Part shown: positions 6,089 through 6,110 of the stretch, piece by piece | Layout of the letters: each line of letters begins with the position of its first letter | How positions within the stretch are numbered: position 1 is the stretch's first letter | From: Bacteroidales bacterium | GTDB lineage: Bacteria; Bacteroidota; Bacteroidia; Bacteroidales; B18-G4 | Assembly (NCBI GenBank): GCA_030618905.1 | Contig: JAUXCL010000150.1 | Coordinates: forward strand, 1 to 6,110 | Direction: 5' to 3' | Length of the DNA: 6,110 nt | Translations under genes and position numbers: made by a program | The notes under the pieces: model-generated | What the model was told of the DNA's origin: nothing | The model's input: only the letters and a program-made list of their open reading frames with translations | The model's database searches: none

Positions 6089-6110
6089 CTTTAATTAATA
6101 TACTCAGGAG

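Overview
The window looks like ordinary chromosomal DNA of a Bacteroidota bacterium. Three intergenic sites match the Bacteroidota -7 element TAnnTTTG exactly. Start codons are preceded by A/T-rich sequence without a Shine-Dalgarno motif, and the secreted protein has a signal peptide ending in FS|Q. The species cannot be named from the sequence.

Layout. (1) Positions 2-688 hold the C-terminal half of an aspartate kinase (lysC), plus strand, cut by the left edge. A 7-bp tandem repeat runs over its stop codon. (2) Positions 764-1984 hold a 6-phosphofructokinase with the residues of the pyrophosphate-dependent type, with its own -7 promoter element. (3) Positions 1985-2391 are a gap between two converging genes. 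It holds two inverted copies of a 40-nt palindromic element, a C-rich tract whose minus strand can form a G-quadruplex, and a doubtful 33-residue reading frame. (4) Positions 2392-3564, minus strand, encode an exported protein of unknown function with a helical repeat region. (5) A 75-bp divergent promoter region follows. (6) Positions 3640-6042, plus strand, encode an 800-residue RND-superfamily (MMPL/COG1033-like) membrane exporter. (7) The last 68 bp contain a promoter for a gene beyond the right edge.

Aspartate kinase starts the lysine/threonine/methionine/diaminopimelate branch, and the phosphofructokinase acts in glycolysis or gluconeogenesis. They sit side by side but appear to be transcribed separately. 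The exported protein and the RND exporter are divergently transcribed from one short shared region and both act at or beyond the inner membrane, so a functional link is possible but not shown.

I did not see a clearly new defence, mobile or RNA system. The least routine parts are the symmetrical repeat pair in the convergent gap and the divergent exported-protein/exporter pair.
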